Assembly: GCA_002261195.1 (NCBI GenBank)
Contig: MVBO01000126.1
Span: 1-43,817, forward strand
Origin: Bifiguratus adelaidae
Taxonomy: Eukaryota; Mucoromycota; Endogonomycetes; Endogonales
Direction: 5' to 3'
Length of the DNA: 43,817 nt
The notes under the pieces are model-generated. The model was not told the origin of the DNA and did not search any database. It saw nothing but the letters and a program-made list of their open reading frames with translations. Both the position numbers and the translations under genes were made by a program. Each line of letters starts with the position of its first letter. Position 1 is the stretch's first letter. This document shows, in pieces, positions 22,022 through 33,179 of this stretch.

Positions 22022-24689
22022 ATGTCTCGATTTTTCAGATCGGCTAGCGACTCAGAGTCTGAAACATCTTCGTCCGATAACGAGTCCTTCATCTCCGATG
22101 AGGAGCTCTCTGACGAGGAGCAAGAGTCAGAGGATGAGGGAGGTAAGACCGGCAAGTCGCGGTGGCTTGTTGGTGCTGGAGGCGACTCTAGCGATGAGGA
22201 CGATGAAGAAGAGGAGAGTGGCAAAAAGAAAGTCAAATCAGCAAAAGACAAGCGATATGAGGAGATGGAGGACACAGTCAAAGCGATGGAGAACGCTCAA
22301 AAGATTAACGATTGGGTTGCCATATCTACTGGTCAGTGACTCGAGCTCATACAGTGCGATCGCGGTTGTATATGCGCATACTCACCTTCCCTCCCTTTGA
22401 TAGAATTCGACAAGCTGAACAGACAAGTTACTAAAGCGTCAAACCTTATGGCTCACGGTGTACCTCGATTCTATATTAAAGCCATCGCAGAATTGGACGA
22501 CTTCTTGCAAGATGCTGTTCAGAAAGAAAAAGCTGCCAAGAAGAAGATGAACGCCAACAATGCCAAAGCTCTGAATGCCATGAAGCAAAAGCTCAAGAAG
22601 AATAACAAGCAATATGAGGAGCAGATCGAGAGATTCCGCAAAGTAAGTAGCCTGCCGACGCAGGGTCTGAGGATGCCAGGTCTAATGTGCGTTTCGTTAG
22701 AACCTTGATGAGGAAGAAGAGGAGAGCGAGGTGGCTGAAGAACCTGAGGTCGAGGCGGCTCCGAAGAAGGGCATCAACAAATATCTGAGCAGTATTCCTG
22801 ATGAAGAAGGAGTCGCTGAAGAGATGGTTGATGATGCGGCGTTCACTCCCATCGGTAAAGGTGGCAAGGTGTTGGAGTTGACTCAAGAGAACCTGTTCAA
22901 AAAACTCAGAGAGGTTATGGAGGCTCGTGGACGCAAGAACACCGATCGTACCGAACAAATCAACATTTTGCAACGTCTTTTAACAGTCGCAGTGTCACCA
23001 TACCAAAAGATCAAGGTTCTGCTTGCACTCATCTCAGCCCAATTTGATACAAATGTTAGTGCAACAGGCTACATGAACATTGAGCTCTGGAAAGACGCCG
23101 AAAGGGAGATCAACCAATTGTACAACATACTTGAGGAGAGCACACAGTTCGTGGTGCGCGATGATGTCGAAGATTTTGACGATGGCGACAAGGATTACAC
23201 TCCCGCTCCTGGTGAACCTCCTGTTGCCCTTCGTGGCTCAGTGGCCTCTTTCGTCGATCGACTTGACGATGAATTCACAAAGAGCTTGCAACATATTGAT
23301 CCTCACACCACGGAATACGTCGACAGACTCAAGGATGAGACCGGCTTATACGCTCTCATTGTCCGCTCCATCGCCTATCTCGACAGGTTGGACATGCAAG
23401 AGCATAAGGGTAGAGCTGTAATGCGTCGTTTGGAGCATTTGTACTACAAGCCGGACCAGGTCATTCGCCAGGTCGAGGAGACTGTTCGCACCATTCTTCC
23501 TGAAAAAGTTAGCAAGCACTTCCCTCCGCAAGATTCGACTGACCTCATACATTCCCTCTGTGTCGAACTCTATCAGCAAACCGGCTCACTTCTTCGCACC
23601 AGAGCTATGCTCTGTCACATCTACCATCATGCTCTTCACAACCGCTTTTATCAAGCCCGTGACATGCTGCTCATGTCTCATTTGCAAGAGTCGATTCATC
23701 AAGCCGATGTTGGAACGCAAATTCTGCACAATCGAGCAACGGTCCAAGTCGGATTGTGTGCTTTCCGCCAAGGCTTGATCAAGGAATCTCAGACTTGTCT
23801 ACAGGAGATTTCCGGCTCGGGACGTCCTAAGGAACTGCTCGCTCAAGGAATTCAAATGCAACGATATACTCAACTCACCGCCGAGCAGGAACAAGCCGAT
23901 CGTCAACGTCAACTACCCTTCCACATGCATATCAATCTGGAGCTCCTAGAGTGTGTCTACTTGACCTGCTCTATGTTGCTGGAGATTCCCTCTATAGCTG
24001 CAGCTGGGCCAGGTTCCAAAAAGATCATTTCCAAGCCTTTCAGACGCCTTCTAGAATACAACGAGCGACAAGTCTTTTCTGGTCCACCGGAGAACACGCG
24101 TGATCATATCATGGGAGCTGCAAGAGCCCTAGCCTCTGGCGAATGGCGAAAAGCCAAGGAATTGATGATCGCTATCAAAATTTGGGATCTGATACCCGGC
24201 AACGACAAGATTAAGGAAATGCTTGCCAAAAAGATTCAAGAGGAAGGACTTCGCACCTACATTTTCACCTACGCCTCCTATTACAGCACCCTTGGATTCC
24301 AGCAGTTGTCCGACATGTTTGATCTCCCCATCAATCAAGTATCTTCCATAATATCCAAGATGATTTGGAATGAGGAAGTGGCTGCCTCATTGGATCAAAT
24401 TCAGCAATGCGTCGTCCTCCACCAAGTCGAGCTCTCCAAGGTGCAAGAGCTGTCTCTCCAATTCGCTGACAAGGCCGCCGCACTAGTGGAGCATAACGAA
24501 AGAATATTAGAGCAAAAGTCTTTTGAACAAAAGTCCAACGGCTCTGTGGGTCCAACAAGTGGTACTCAAGGACGCACCTCTGGTGGCAAAAGCTTTCAAA
24601 AACGAACTGGGACAAGGAATGTCTTCAACAATGTACTTGGAAACTCTGTCCGGTCGCGGGGTGTAGCCGTTGGCGGACGGAGAAACTAG
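22022..24689 (+). CDS. NIP1: Translation initiation factor eIF3 subunit c (Nip1)
   Basis: eIF3c is a core subunit of eIF3, which binds the 40S subunit and recruits eIF1, eIF2 and eIF5. It starts MSRFFRSASDSESE, the standard eIF3c opening, with an acidic Ser/Asp/Glu tract to about residue 60. Then come NDWVAISTG, EFDKLNRQVTKA and VPRFYIKAIAELDDFL. After two short introns a single long exon (about 22701-24689) carries the rest. That exon includes KIKVLLALISAQFDTN, the helical repeats with MLCHIYHHALHNRF, FRRLLEYNERQVFSGPPEN, and a C-terminal PCI domain (LRTYIFTYASYYSTLGFQQL). A Gly/Arg-rich tail ends it. About 850 residues matches the family. The 3' UTR has AATAAA at 24702. Confidence 0.96.
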
Positions 24690-24701
24690 ATCATCATCTT
24701 C

Positions 24702-24707
24702 AATAAA
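24702..24707 (+). terminator. Polyadenylation signal AATAAA of eIF3c
   Basis: A canonical AATAAA lies 13 nt after the eIF3c stop. The next start codon is only about 62 nt further, so the 3' UTR and the next promoter nearly overlap. Confidence 0.45.
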
Positions 24708-24769
24708 AGCTCAAAAGCATTCTTGCATGTGATTGCAGGTTGCCCCTTTCGGATGCGCGCTGATTAGCC

Positions 24770-25795
24770 ATGCGGGGAGCGCTCACGTTTTGGACGTTGG
24801 CCGTAGCGGTTGCTGCCGCGGTGATTGCGGTGTTGTCGCCGTCAACGACACCTTTGTCGTCGTTAGCTTCATACAGTGGCGATCTTCAAGCCGCGCCTTA
24901 TCCACCCGACTTTTATCCCGGAGGACAATACCTCAAGTTACCTCAAGGCACTATGCGCTATTACAAGTTTGGTCCAGAAGGCGGAGCAAAGATTGCTTTC
25001 GTGCACGGTATTAGCTTGCCTTCACCATGTTTCGCCAAGGTTGCCTGGACGCTCGTTGACCATGGATACCAAGTCCTCCTCTATGATACCTGGGGCAGAG
25101 GATATTCTGATGCGCCAAGTACGCGCTATGACGAAGGCCTGCACGTCTCACAGCTTGCCATGTTGCTTTCACATGTCGGTTGGGACAAGGAACCCGGCGG
25201 TATCAATTTATTGGGATACAGTATGGGAGGAGCCATTGCAACGTCTTATACGGCATTTTGGCCGCATGTTGTCAAAAGACTAATTCTGGCGGCACCGGCA
25301 GGATTGATTGCAGAAGACTCAATTCCTTTCGGAGGTCGACTGATGAAATATCCGGCCATAGCTCAGCTGACCTTGACGTCGCTGGTTCGACCAATCGCCC
25401 TGAAACTTATACTCAAGCATGTCGCGCGTCCAAATCAGAAACTGCTAACTTACGATAACGAGACCCGTGACTTTATACAGACAATTGCAGATATCGGTGC
25501 TTTCCAGATGAGCCACCATCCAGGCATCTTTCGGGCCTTCTTTGGTTCCATATCGGCATTTCCTGTCAGTGGATTGGACGCTCGATACGCAACTGTTGGT
25601 CAAAACACGACGAGACCGACGCTCGTCATTTGGGGTGAGAATGATCACACAGTACCCTACAAGACATCCAAGACCCTAAAGGACTATATACCCTCACTAC
25701 AACTCGTCTCAATCCCTGACGAAGGGCATGGCATCTTTATGACTAATTTCAATGACATTTCTAATGCATTGAGAGACTTTTTGAGTGCCAAATAA
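24770..25795 (+). CDS. Alpha/beta hydrolase, membrane-anchored or secreted
   Basis: An intronless 341-residue serine hydrolase. An N-terminal hydrophobic segment (TFWTLAVAVAAAVIAVLSPS, residues 6-25) could be a signal peptide or anchor. The fold is clear: IAFVHGISLPS (oxyanion strand), LLYDTWGRGYSDAP, nucleophile elbow LLGYSMGGAIA, acid residue in LVIWGENDHTVP and the catalytic His in DEGHGIFMTN. A cap region separates the elbow from the acid. It resembles fungal monoacylglycerol-lipase-like or esterase proteins, but the substrate cannot be inferred. It sits 80 bp after eIF3c and its stop is only 9 bp before the eIF2B beta ATG. Lack of introns sets it apart from most neighbours. Confidence 0.9.
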   Translation: MRGALTFWTLAVAVAAAVIAVLSPSTTPLSSLASYSGDLQAAPYPPDFYPGGQYLKLPQGTMRYYKFGPEGGAKIAFVHGISLPSPCFAKVAWTLVDHGYQVLLYDTWGRGYSDAPSTRYDEGLHVSQLAMLLSHVGWDKEPGGINLLGYSMGGAIATSYTAFWPHVVKRLILAAPAGLIAEDSIPFGGRLMKYPAIAQLTLTSLVRPIALKLILKHVARPNQKLLTYDNETRDFIQTIADIGAFQMSHHPGIFRAFFGSISAFPVSGLDARYATVGQNTTRPTLVIWGENDHTVPYKTSKTLKDYIPSLQLVSIPDEGHGIFMTNFNDISNALRDFLSAK

Positions 25796-25804
25796 ACTTC
25801 AGAC

Positions 25805-27387
25805 ATGCTCTACAACCAAGAGTTGGACAAGGAAGTGGAAGAGTTTATATCGCGCCTTAAGCGAAGGTATAGTCTGCTGCGCGGTATTGTTCAGGTGGAG
25901 ACAGTCTAATGCCGATTGGATCGTCTGTAGACAACTGGTCGGATCATACGCAGTTGCTAAAGAAACGGCAAAGATTCTTCGGTCCACGGTGTCGACAACG
26001 CGCTGGAGCAATGAGACGCAACTGATTGAGATTATCAAACATGTCGGGCGTACACTTTCAGCTGCGCAACCACAAGGTAGGTGTTGGCAGGAGATTGCAG
26101 TCGGAAAGTCAACGAGGTATTGTAGAACTTGCAATCATGAATATTGTGCGGAGAGTGCTCAAGATCATCCGAGAGCTTGCAAGAGGAGAAGTAGAGGAAG
26201 GTGTCTCAAGGTTAGAGTTGTCTGACGAAGAAAGTATGGAGGATGAGGATTTCGCAGACGCATCCGATGATTCGACGGACGATAAACTCGGCGACAATTC
26301 CCTCGTTAATGCTTTTGCCATGCCACAAACCTCGCGTTCAAATTATCAAATCAATGAACATCCCGACAAAGAGTCTGGTGATGGCCCAAAAGGAGGCATG
26401 TCGCGACCTCTGCTGAGAGAAACCACTAGCATGTTCAATTTACTCGGTGATGTGGTTACAAAGACACCAGAGCATCAGATGAAAGTGAATGTGTTTAAAC
26501 CATTGATCATCTCAGAAATCAAGGAAGAAATTATATCAGAGCTCGATACCGTATACAAGGAGATTGCCGACCAAGCTTTGGAACACATCTATTCAAAGTG
26601 AGTAAGCGGAAGAGAAAGTGCAATTGAATTGCTAAATGCATGGTTTGTAGTGAGGTGATCCTGACGATAGGGCGGTCAACGACCGTAGAACGCTTTCTGA
26701 AAAAAGCGGCAACGAAACGGAAATTCTCAGTATTTGTCGTAGAAACCGCTCCAACGTATGTTTCGGGCTAAATCTTATTCGAATGAATAACTCAATGGAT
26801 CTACAGGTATCAAGGACATGACATGGCTCTTGAATTATCCAAAGCCGGCATAGATACAACTGTTATAACTGATGCTGCCGTATATGCCGTCATGTCACGC
26901 GTGCATAAGGTGATTGTGGGTGCGCATGCAGGTATGTGAAGCCTAACAGTCAAGCTTTAACGCGACTGCATACTAAACGCAATGTCTCAGTCCTTGGAAA
27001 TGGAGCTTTGATCTCTGTTGCCGGCACCGCCACAGTAGCTGCAGCTGCAACCCATCAAGCTACACCCGTTATTGTATGTACGGCCCTTTTCAAAGTTTCT
27101 CCTACCCTCCCCTACGATACCGACGTTTTCAACATGGTGACAGCACCGGATTCGGTCATGGATTTCAAAGAAGGTAGGATTCATTGAAGCAGCCATGTTG
27201 CTGGCTTTCACACTCATATGTGTCTACAGGTGATCTTATCGACAAGGTGTCTGTAATCAATCCCTACTACGACTACGTACGGCCAGAATTGATTAGCTTA
27301 TTCGTGCACAATCTTGGTTCGGCACCTCCCTCCTACATTTATAGACTCATCAATGATAGTTATGACGCTGAGGATTTGTCATTATAA
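25805..27387 (+). CDS. GCD7: Translation initiation factor eIF2B subunit beta (Gcd7)
   Basis: eIF2B beta is a regulatory subunit of the guanine nucleotide exchange factor that recycles eIF2; it helps sense eIF2 alpha phosphorylation. It begins [20 protein letters not shown]. It continues [20 protein letters not shown] and [13 protein letters not shown], an acidic insert (about residues 115-150), and [12 protein letters not shown]. The C-terminal fold has [66 protein letters not shown] and [20 protein letters not shown], closing with [17 protein letters not shown]. That last stretch is diagnostic of beta rather than alpha or delta. About eight short introns. The ATG lies 9 bp after the hydrolase stop. 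Confidence 0.93.
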
Positions 27388-27450
27388 ACCATGTTTGCTA
27401 CGAGGCCTTTTTGCCATCTTCCACTGCCTCTCTTCTCCTCTTTGCTCGCC

Positions 27451-29175
27451 ATGGCGTCTTATACCAACCCTACAGAGAGTGGCATTGAAGCAGACATGCA
27501 CAGGATGCGTGAGCTGTCACGAGGAAAGCGGGATCCCATTGACGGAAACTCAGTGGAAGCAGCTGATCTGGCTGTGGGACCTGTGAAGCGTCGTGGCTCC
27601 GCAAGACCAGACCAAACAGCGCACTCTGGATTGTCGAGTCGCCGGCATCCCGCAACAACTTTCGAGCACACGCTTCCCACGGGTATAGAGGAGGAGCGAG
27701 AAGAATTGTTCCATGAACGGGACGATGTGGTCCCGGATGGTGGATTGAAGGCTTGGTTGGCCGTTGTGAGTCTCTTTACGTCCAGTGTATTCGTGGATGG
27801 CTTCAACTACTGTAAGTGCTGACGCTAGCGGATCTGCTCTTACAAACGCTTTTATTGCCCAGGTTGGGGTCTCTACCAGGAAGCCTACCTGAAGGATGCA
27901 TTTGCCGGACAAATCTCGGCTACTAGTCTCACATGGGCCGGTAATATTCTCGTCGCTACTTATATTGCTCTTGGACCCTTCGCAAGTAAGGGTTTTGGGG
28001 TTCGTCTAAACTCTGTCGGTTAAAGTAATCGTTGCCTAGCCCCGTGCATTTATCGTTACGGTGTGATGCGAGTTATCCTGGCCGGCAATGTCATCTGTCT
28101 GGCTGCGCTGATAGCTGCTTCTTTCGCCCAAGCACCTGTCGTCATTTTATTGACTCACGGTTTCCTCATGGGAGTGGGTTGTACCTTTGTCTACTATCCT
28201 ACAGCGTGCTTGCCATCACAATGGTTCAAGAAGAAGCGTGGATTAGCCAACGGCATTGGCATGGCTGGAGCCGGTACGTTTTTACGCAATGTCTGCAACG
28301 AATTTTAATATTGTGGACGCCAGGATTCGGTGGTCTGATTCTTTCTCCCTTGACACAGTATTTGATCGACGCATACGGCTGGCGATGGGCGCTTCGTATC
28401 ACAGCCGCAATATTCGCTGTTCTCGGTGTGGTCATTGCCGTTACTGCTAAGGAACGCATCCCAATGAAACTGGAAGGATTCAAGATGCGAATGAAGCTGG
28501 AAGACATTTTTGATATCAGCGTCGTCAAAAGTTGGAACATGGTCTTGCTCCTTTGGATGGAACTTTGGGTTCCATTTGGTTACTATCAAGCATGGTTCTT
28601 GCTGCCCAGTAAGTCACAGATGACACTTTTTTTAAATGATATGGAACGCTTACCGACGGTAACCCACAGGCTATTGTTCGAGTTACGGTATTTCACCCTC
28701 GATTGCATCCGTCATGGTCGGTGTTCTTTCCGGCAGTAATGCGACCGGCAAAGTCATGATGGGCTTCATCAGTGACAAGTTTGGCAAGATCAACACCTTG
28801 TTCATGTCGACACTATTGAGTGGAGCGAGTTACTTGTTCATTTGGGGATTTGCAAACGGAAGCATTGCCGCCATATAGACCTTCATCATTGTATACGGCC
28901 TGACGAGCGGCGCTTACTATAGTCTCATTCCAACCGTGATTGCAGATATTGCTGGAGTCCACAATATGCAGAATGCTTTGGGCGTGGTATATTGCTCAGA
29001 ACTGTTCGGATCACTAGCTGGAAGCCCGATCGCCATTGCCATCTTGGCCGGTTCCGCAAATCTCGACTATATACCTTGCATCATGTATTCTGGCGCTGTG
29101 ACGATCCTAGGCGACTTGAGTATGCTTGCTCTCAAGTATCGTCTCGGACGTGGTCGTCTGTGGCAGTTGATTTAG
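27451..29175 (+). CDS. MFS monocarboxylate-type transporter, one in-frame stop
   Basis: Fungal MCT-like (MCH/MCP) major facilitator. A start at 27451 (MASYTNPTESG, good Kozak context) gives a polar N-terminus of about 100 residues. The family entry DGGLKAWLAVVSLF and FVDGFNYCWGLYQEAYL follow. Then come YRYGVMRVILAGNVIC, MGVGCTFVYYPT, WFKKKRGLANGIGMAGAGFG, YGWRWALRITA and the C-half (GFISDKFGKINTLFMSTLLS). The frame GSIAAI / TFIIVYGLTSGAYY is broken by TAG at 28876-28878. The sequence on both sides is conserved and in the same frame, and no splice pair removes it in frame. Either a recent nonsense mutation or a base error (a Trp codon is one transition away). An in-frame ATG at 27391 is only 3 bp after eIF2B beta and is less likely the start. 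Confidence 0.82.
28876..28878 (+). other. In-frame TAG inside the MCT-like transporter
   Basis: A single stop codon interrupts an otherwise intact membrane segment about 100 codons before the natural end. No other lesion was seen in the gene. It is TAG, not TGA, so selenocysteine decoding does not explain it. Confidence 0.75.
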
Positions 29176-29518
29176 ACACGTGCATCGACACATTCACCTG
29201 CATCATCATTTCACGCATTCTGTAAGATATCACATACGCACACACTATAGAGCATTCGGTAGACACTTGTGGGTACATAGAGAATAGATCATGTCGTCTT
29301 GACTACGTTGTTCCATGTCATTCGCAAACACGTAGAGTTTGAATGCTTCGATTGACAGAATCTGGCACGCCATGAGCAACCGGATCCTTGGATTGACATC
29401 ACCAGCCCCATTTCTGGGATCAAAGGCCGACGTAAATCCGATCGGGGTGACACCGTCGACGGTTTGCATAACGTGGAGGTAGACTTGTCAAGGTTCACTT
29501 GTTTTCCGCTTCGCGGCC
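29176..29518. other. Spacer between two transporter genes
   Basis: This 343-bp region serves as 3' UTR of the MCT-like gene and promoter of the DHA2 gene. A minus-strand ORF at 29469-29245 (74 codons) reads like a protein fragment (FTSAFDPRNGAGDVNPRIR), but I recognise no family and no splice context. Nothing else is apparent. Confidence 0.35.
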
Positions 29519-31644
29519 ATGCAAGCTGATCAAGATCTGGAGAAAGGCGGAGGTGCCACGAAACATGCACTTCCCACACCTGAACAAAGCGAATCAATCG
29601 AGTCGGCGGAATCGGATGTGACGCACGTCGAGAAGCCACAGGTGGAGCAGAACGAAACGGCTAAACTGGATGAGAGCGGAGCGCAACCAGAGCAGAAGCA
29701 AGAGAGAGGAGGTAGTGGAGAACAAGCCGTTCGACTGGGCAAGAAAGAATTTGCCATTGTCTATGTGGGGTATGTACCACGAACAAGTTCAGAGCAAAAG
29801 GATGTTCCCGTTGGCTTACTCTCTTCACAGGCTCATCTTGGGCTTGTTTCTGGCAGCTCTAGATCAAACGATTGTTTCTGCGACCTTGCCGGTGATCGCT
29901 TCCCAGTTCAACGCCTTGAATCAGATATCCTGGATTGGAACATCCTATCTGCTGACTAACACGGCCTTTCAGCCCTTGTTTGGTCGATTCAGCGACATTT
30001 TTGGACGTAAACCGACGTTCCTCGCTGCCATCACCATCTTTTTGATCGGAAGCGTATTGTGCGGAGCAAGTCAAAACATCATCATGCTCATTGTGGGTGC
30101 GCTTGGATCGCTGGCAATCGGGTCTAATGGGATGTTTAGGTGTTTCGTGCCGTGGCTGGTTTAGGCGCGGGAGGCATTATCAGCGGCGTCATGATCATCA
30201 TAAGCGGTATGGTGCCGCTCAAGGACCGTGGCAAATACCAAGGGTATCTTGGCGCAGTGTGGGGTGTCAGCGCCATTGTAGGCCCGTTACTTGGTGGCGG
30301 TAAGCAACTCTTGGAGCAAAGTTATCCTCTGCGGAAATGGAGACTTAGCGTGTGTACTCCAGCCCTTGCCGATAAAGCGTCCTGGCGATGGATCTTTTAC
30401 ATTAATTTGGTATGATGCGTCCATTGTTATTTTCTGGTTACTGACGAGATGGCCCAACTAGCCCATTGGCGCAGTGACGCTCGTCGTGGTGGTCCTTTTC
30501 CTACATTTCCCTCCAGTATCAGGCAATTTCAAGAGCAAGTTAAGCACCGTTGATTACGGAGGTTCTCTTTTGGTGGTTGCAGCCACTATTTGGTACGCGG
30601 GACAACCGACGCTCTATTCCTATACTCACATGTGTTTTAGCATCTTGTTAGCGACGTCTTGGGGCGGCACAACCTATCCATGGCGGAGTGGTGAGTGCTG
30701 TGACAGAGCGATCCTTTCGACACTAACGTTTTCTCCAGCCCCGATTATCGTCTGTTATCTCATTGGTGGATTATTGATTATTGCGCTTGCCGTCTTTGAA
30801 GGCAAAGTGGCTGTCGCGCCAATTATACCCTTCCGCATCTTCAAAATACGAACGCCCTTGGGATGTTACGTCCTTAATCTCTTCATGGGTATGGTATTTT
30901 TTGGCATTGTCTACTATGTACCAATTGTAAGTCTACATGCTTGGTTGCCCTTCCATTGACGCAACACAAAACAGTACTTCCAAGCCGCCTTGTACCAGGA
31001 CCCGACAACTTCGGGTATATCTCTTGTGCCACTCGTCATGGCTATGGTCATTTTTACTATATCATCCGGTATACTCATATCCAAATTGGAAAACTACGTA
31101 TGGCTCATCCGTGCTGGAGGTATCTTCATGACCGTTGGCGTTGGAATGTTATCCACATGGACGCAGTATTCAAATGAGGGTGAGCGGATCGGTTATCTCA
31201 TCATTGCTGGTGTTGGCTTTGGCCTCTTGTTCCAAACCACTGTTGTCGCCGCTCAGACTGCAGTAGCACCTAAAGGTACGTTGCCTGTGCCATACGAAAA
31301 CAACGACTTAACCCGTCCTCATAGATCTCGCCATATCCATTTCTCTATGTACTTTTTGTCGTCTTCTTGGAGGGGCCTTTGGCGTGTCAATCCTCGGATC
31401 CATCTTCAACGACTCGCTAGCTCAAAACTTTGCTGCGCTTGTCCCCAATAGTCAACAGTATGCCGAGGCCAAGACCTCGGTAGGAATCATCAAGACCTTT
31501 CCCGCCAATATTCAGCCACCTATTATTGAATGCTATGTACGAGGTATTCGCCTTATTTTCCTAGTGTCTATACCGTTAGCAGGCATCGCGTTTATTGCCT
31601 CGCTCTTGATTCAGCAACATAGCATGCGGACTAGTCGGAAATAG
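29519..31644 (+). CDS. MFS drug/proton antiporter, DHA2 (14-TM) family
   Basis: This plasma-membrane exporter of drugs or toxic metabolites starts MQADQDLEKGGG with an acidic cytosolic N-terminus of about 80 residues. The first membrane helix bears the DHA2 signature LGLFLAALDQTIVSATLPVI, then WIGTSYLLTNTAFQPLFGR and motif A GRFSDIFGRKPTF. Motif B/C residues follow in VFRAVAGLGAGGIISG and GVSAIVGPLLGG, then ASWRWIFYINLPIG, the usual DHA2 mid-domain sequence. The second half includes LLATSWGGTTYPW, GIVYYVPIYFQAALY and GLLFQTTVVAAQTAV, ending ISLLIQ-like helices at 31644. About nine short introns, about 560 residues. It is in tandem with the MCT-like gene but from a different MFS family, so they are not duplicates. 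Confidence 0.92.
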
Positions 31645-31988
31645 AATGGATCCAAGTTGAACTCCATGTCTTGCATACCAAAAGTTTATTTTGGTTCACT
31701 TGTGTGACCCACCAGATGCATCAGATGCTGAGGGAAAAGTGACCCAATGATGCATCAACTTGTAGGTTGCGTCATGGGCAGTGAGGCGCACTTATAATGC
31801 GGCTATATTCGCAGAAAAGAGTTGCGCCCCCAAGCGTTTGTTTGATGCACCGAATTTGTGCTCTGTAACACCTGTCATGCTCAGCTTTTTTTTCTTGTTT
31901 TGCGCTTTATAAACAAGCGCGTGAAAGTGTACGTTCCTTTTCTCGAGGCATTGGTGCAGTGGAGGCGGTGTGTGAGGAGCTTTAGAGG
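31645..31988. promoter_or_regulatory. Promoter region of the four-TM gene
   Basis: This 344-bp spacer has no supported gene. A TATAAA box at 31908-31913 lies 76 bp upstream of the next ATG, preceded by a T-rich stretch at 31885-31899. Between about 31700 and 31765 the sequence repeats ATGCATCA-like words (gatgcatcagatgc, gatgcatcaac), a possible binding-site cluster. Confidence 0.35.
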
Positions 31989-32972
31989 ATGGCGTTCTTG
32001 TACACGGTGATAAGAATCGCGTTGCTTGCCGTGAGCGTTGCTGTACTGGTACTGCAGGGCGTCACGTCGGCTATATCCAACCAGAATCTAGACACTGGCA
32101 GCTTATACAGCTTCAGTGATATACCGCCCTTCGCCGTTTATCTCATAGCCGGGATATCCGTCGCGGTCAGCTTGGGCGTGATATTTCTCGGCTACAAGCA
32201 TAAGGAGCCGTTTGTGGATTCATCGGAACGTCTCTTGGTCGGATTAATGGGCTTGATCTGGCTCATATTCACGGTCGTTATCCTTGTCATCGACGGAGGT
32301 CTAAAGTCTTCTGTCAGCACATCCAACACCAGCCAACAAAATGAATACAACACGCTCTGGTATACTACCCGAATACTCTGTATTCTTGCGACAATCGTTT
32401 ACATTCTATGCTTTGCGGCCATCTACGCCGTCGTTCTCCTGGAGAGACGCAAAGCCGACATTCCCGACGATATCACGAGCATAAATCTACCTTCCCGACA
32501 CTCCTTTACCCTGACCGACGACAAGATGGGATTTAGAGATGGTTACTCGAGTGTGCCAACAAGCGTCTATGATAATTTAAGTCCTACTCTAAGTCCGCAG
32601 CAAATCAACTACTACCGCTCACCTCGAGCAGTAGCTCAAGAACCTCGCCGAGGCTACTTTGGCACTCAGTTCTCAGACTCTAATAGCCTCGATTGGGCCC
32701 GTCTGGATTACGGAGCCAGCACTGAATTACCAGAGATCCCCATTGTCAGCGGTAGAGAAGATGATTATCTACCACCCCCAGACAACTCCTCTATGCCCAT
32801 CCAACAATCCACCTTACCCTTTCGGACACCCAAGTCATATCCAGCTATACCCTTTGATACCGCACCGCAACCATCGACAACGCCGCCTGATCCTATTCGA
32901 GACACGATGGCCTATCTTTTGGCTCCACCACGACGAGGTGAACTACGACGCTCGCGTTCAGTTGTCACTTGA
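31989..32972 (+). CDS. Four-transmembrane protein with long Ser/Pro-rich tail
   Basis: An intronless gene of 327 residues without a family I recognise. Four membrane segments are clear: LYTVIRIALLAVSVAVLVLQ (4-23), FAVYLIAGISVAVSLGVIFL, LLVGLMGLIWLIFTVVILV and ILCILATIVYILCFAAIYAV. The layout resembles MARVEL or fungal tetraspan proteins. The C-terminal half (about 165 residues) is predicted disordered and cytosolic. It is rich in Ser, Pro, Asp and Tyr, with repeated YRSPRA / LSPTLSPQ-type sites and a basic end RRGELRRSRSVVT. The start at 31989 fits a TATA box 76 bp upstream. It converges on Nup133 with 207 bp between stops. Confidence 0.75.
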   Translation: MAFLYTVIRIALLAVSVAVLVLQGVTSAISNQNLDTGSLYSFSDIPPFAVYLIAGISVAVSLGVIFLGYKHKEPFVDSSERLLVGLMGLIWLIFTVVILVIDGGLKSSVSTSNTSQQNEYNTLWYTTRILCILATIVYILCFAAIYAVVLLERRKADIPDDITSINLPSRHSFTLTDDKMGFRDGYSSVPTSVYDNLSPTLSPQQINYYRSPRAVAQEPRRGYFGTQFSDSNSLDWARLDYGASTELPEIPIVSGREDDYLPPPDNSSMPIQQSTLPFRTPKSYPAIPFDTAPQPSTTPPDPIRDTMAYLLAPPRRGELRRSRSVVT

Positions 32973-33179
32973 TCTGGGCTTCGCTCACGTGTTGCATAAG
33001 ATTGAGCATACCTTGTATTTGAAGCGGAGTAATTTCATATAGACGCCATGCGTGTTCATGGTCAATTCTATGCACATAGCAATAATGAGCTAGCACGAGC
33101 TTCGAGTGCGGGAAGAGGGGGTATGGTGTATTGGACAATCTATGTACGGTCTGTTGGTCCAATAGTACAATATGTCTGC

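Noticed and set aside
28876-28878. In-frame stop as selenocysteine recoding
   Set aside because: The codon is TAG, not TGA, and the transporter family has no selenocysteine at this place, so the SepSecS finding does not explain it.
29519-31644. The two MFS genes as a tandem duplication
   Set aside because: One is MCT-type (12 TM) and the other DHA2 (14 TM); motifs and lengths differ too much for recent duplication.
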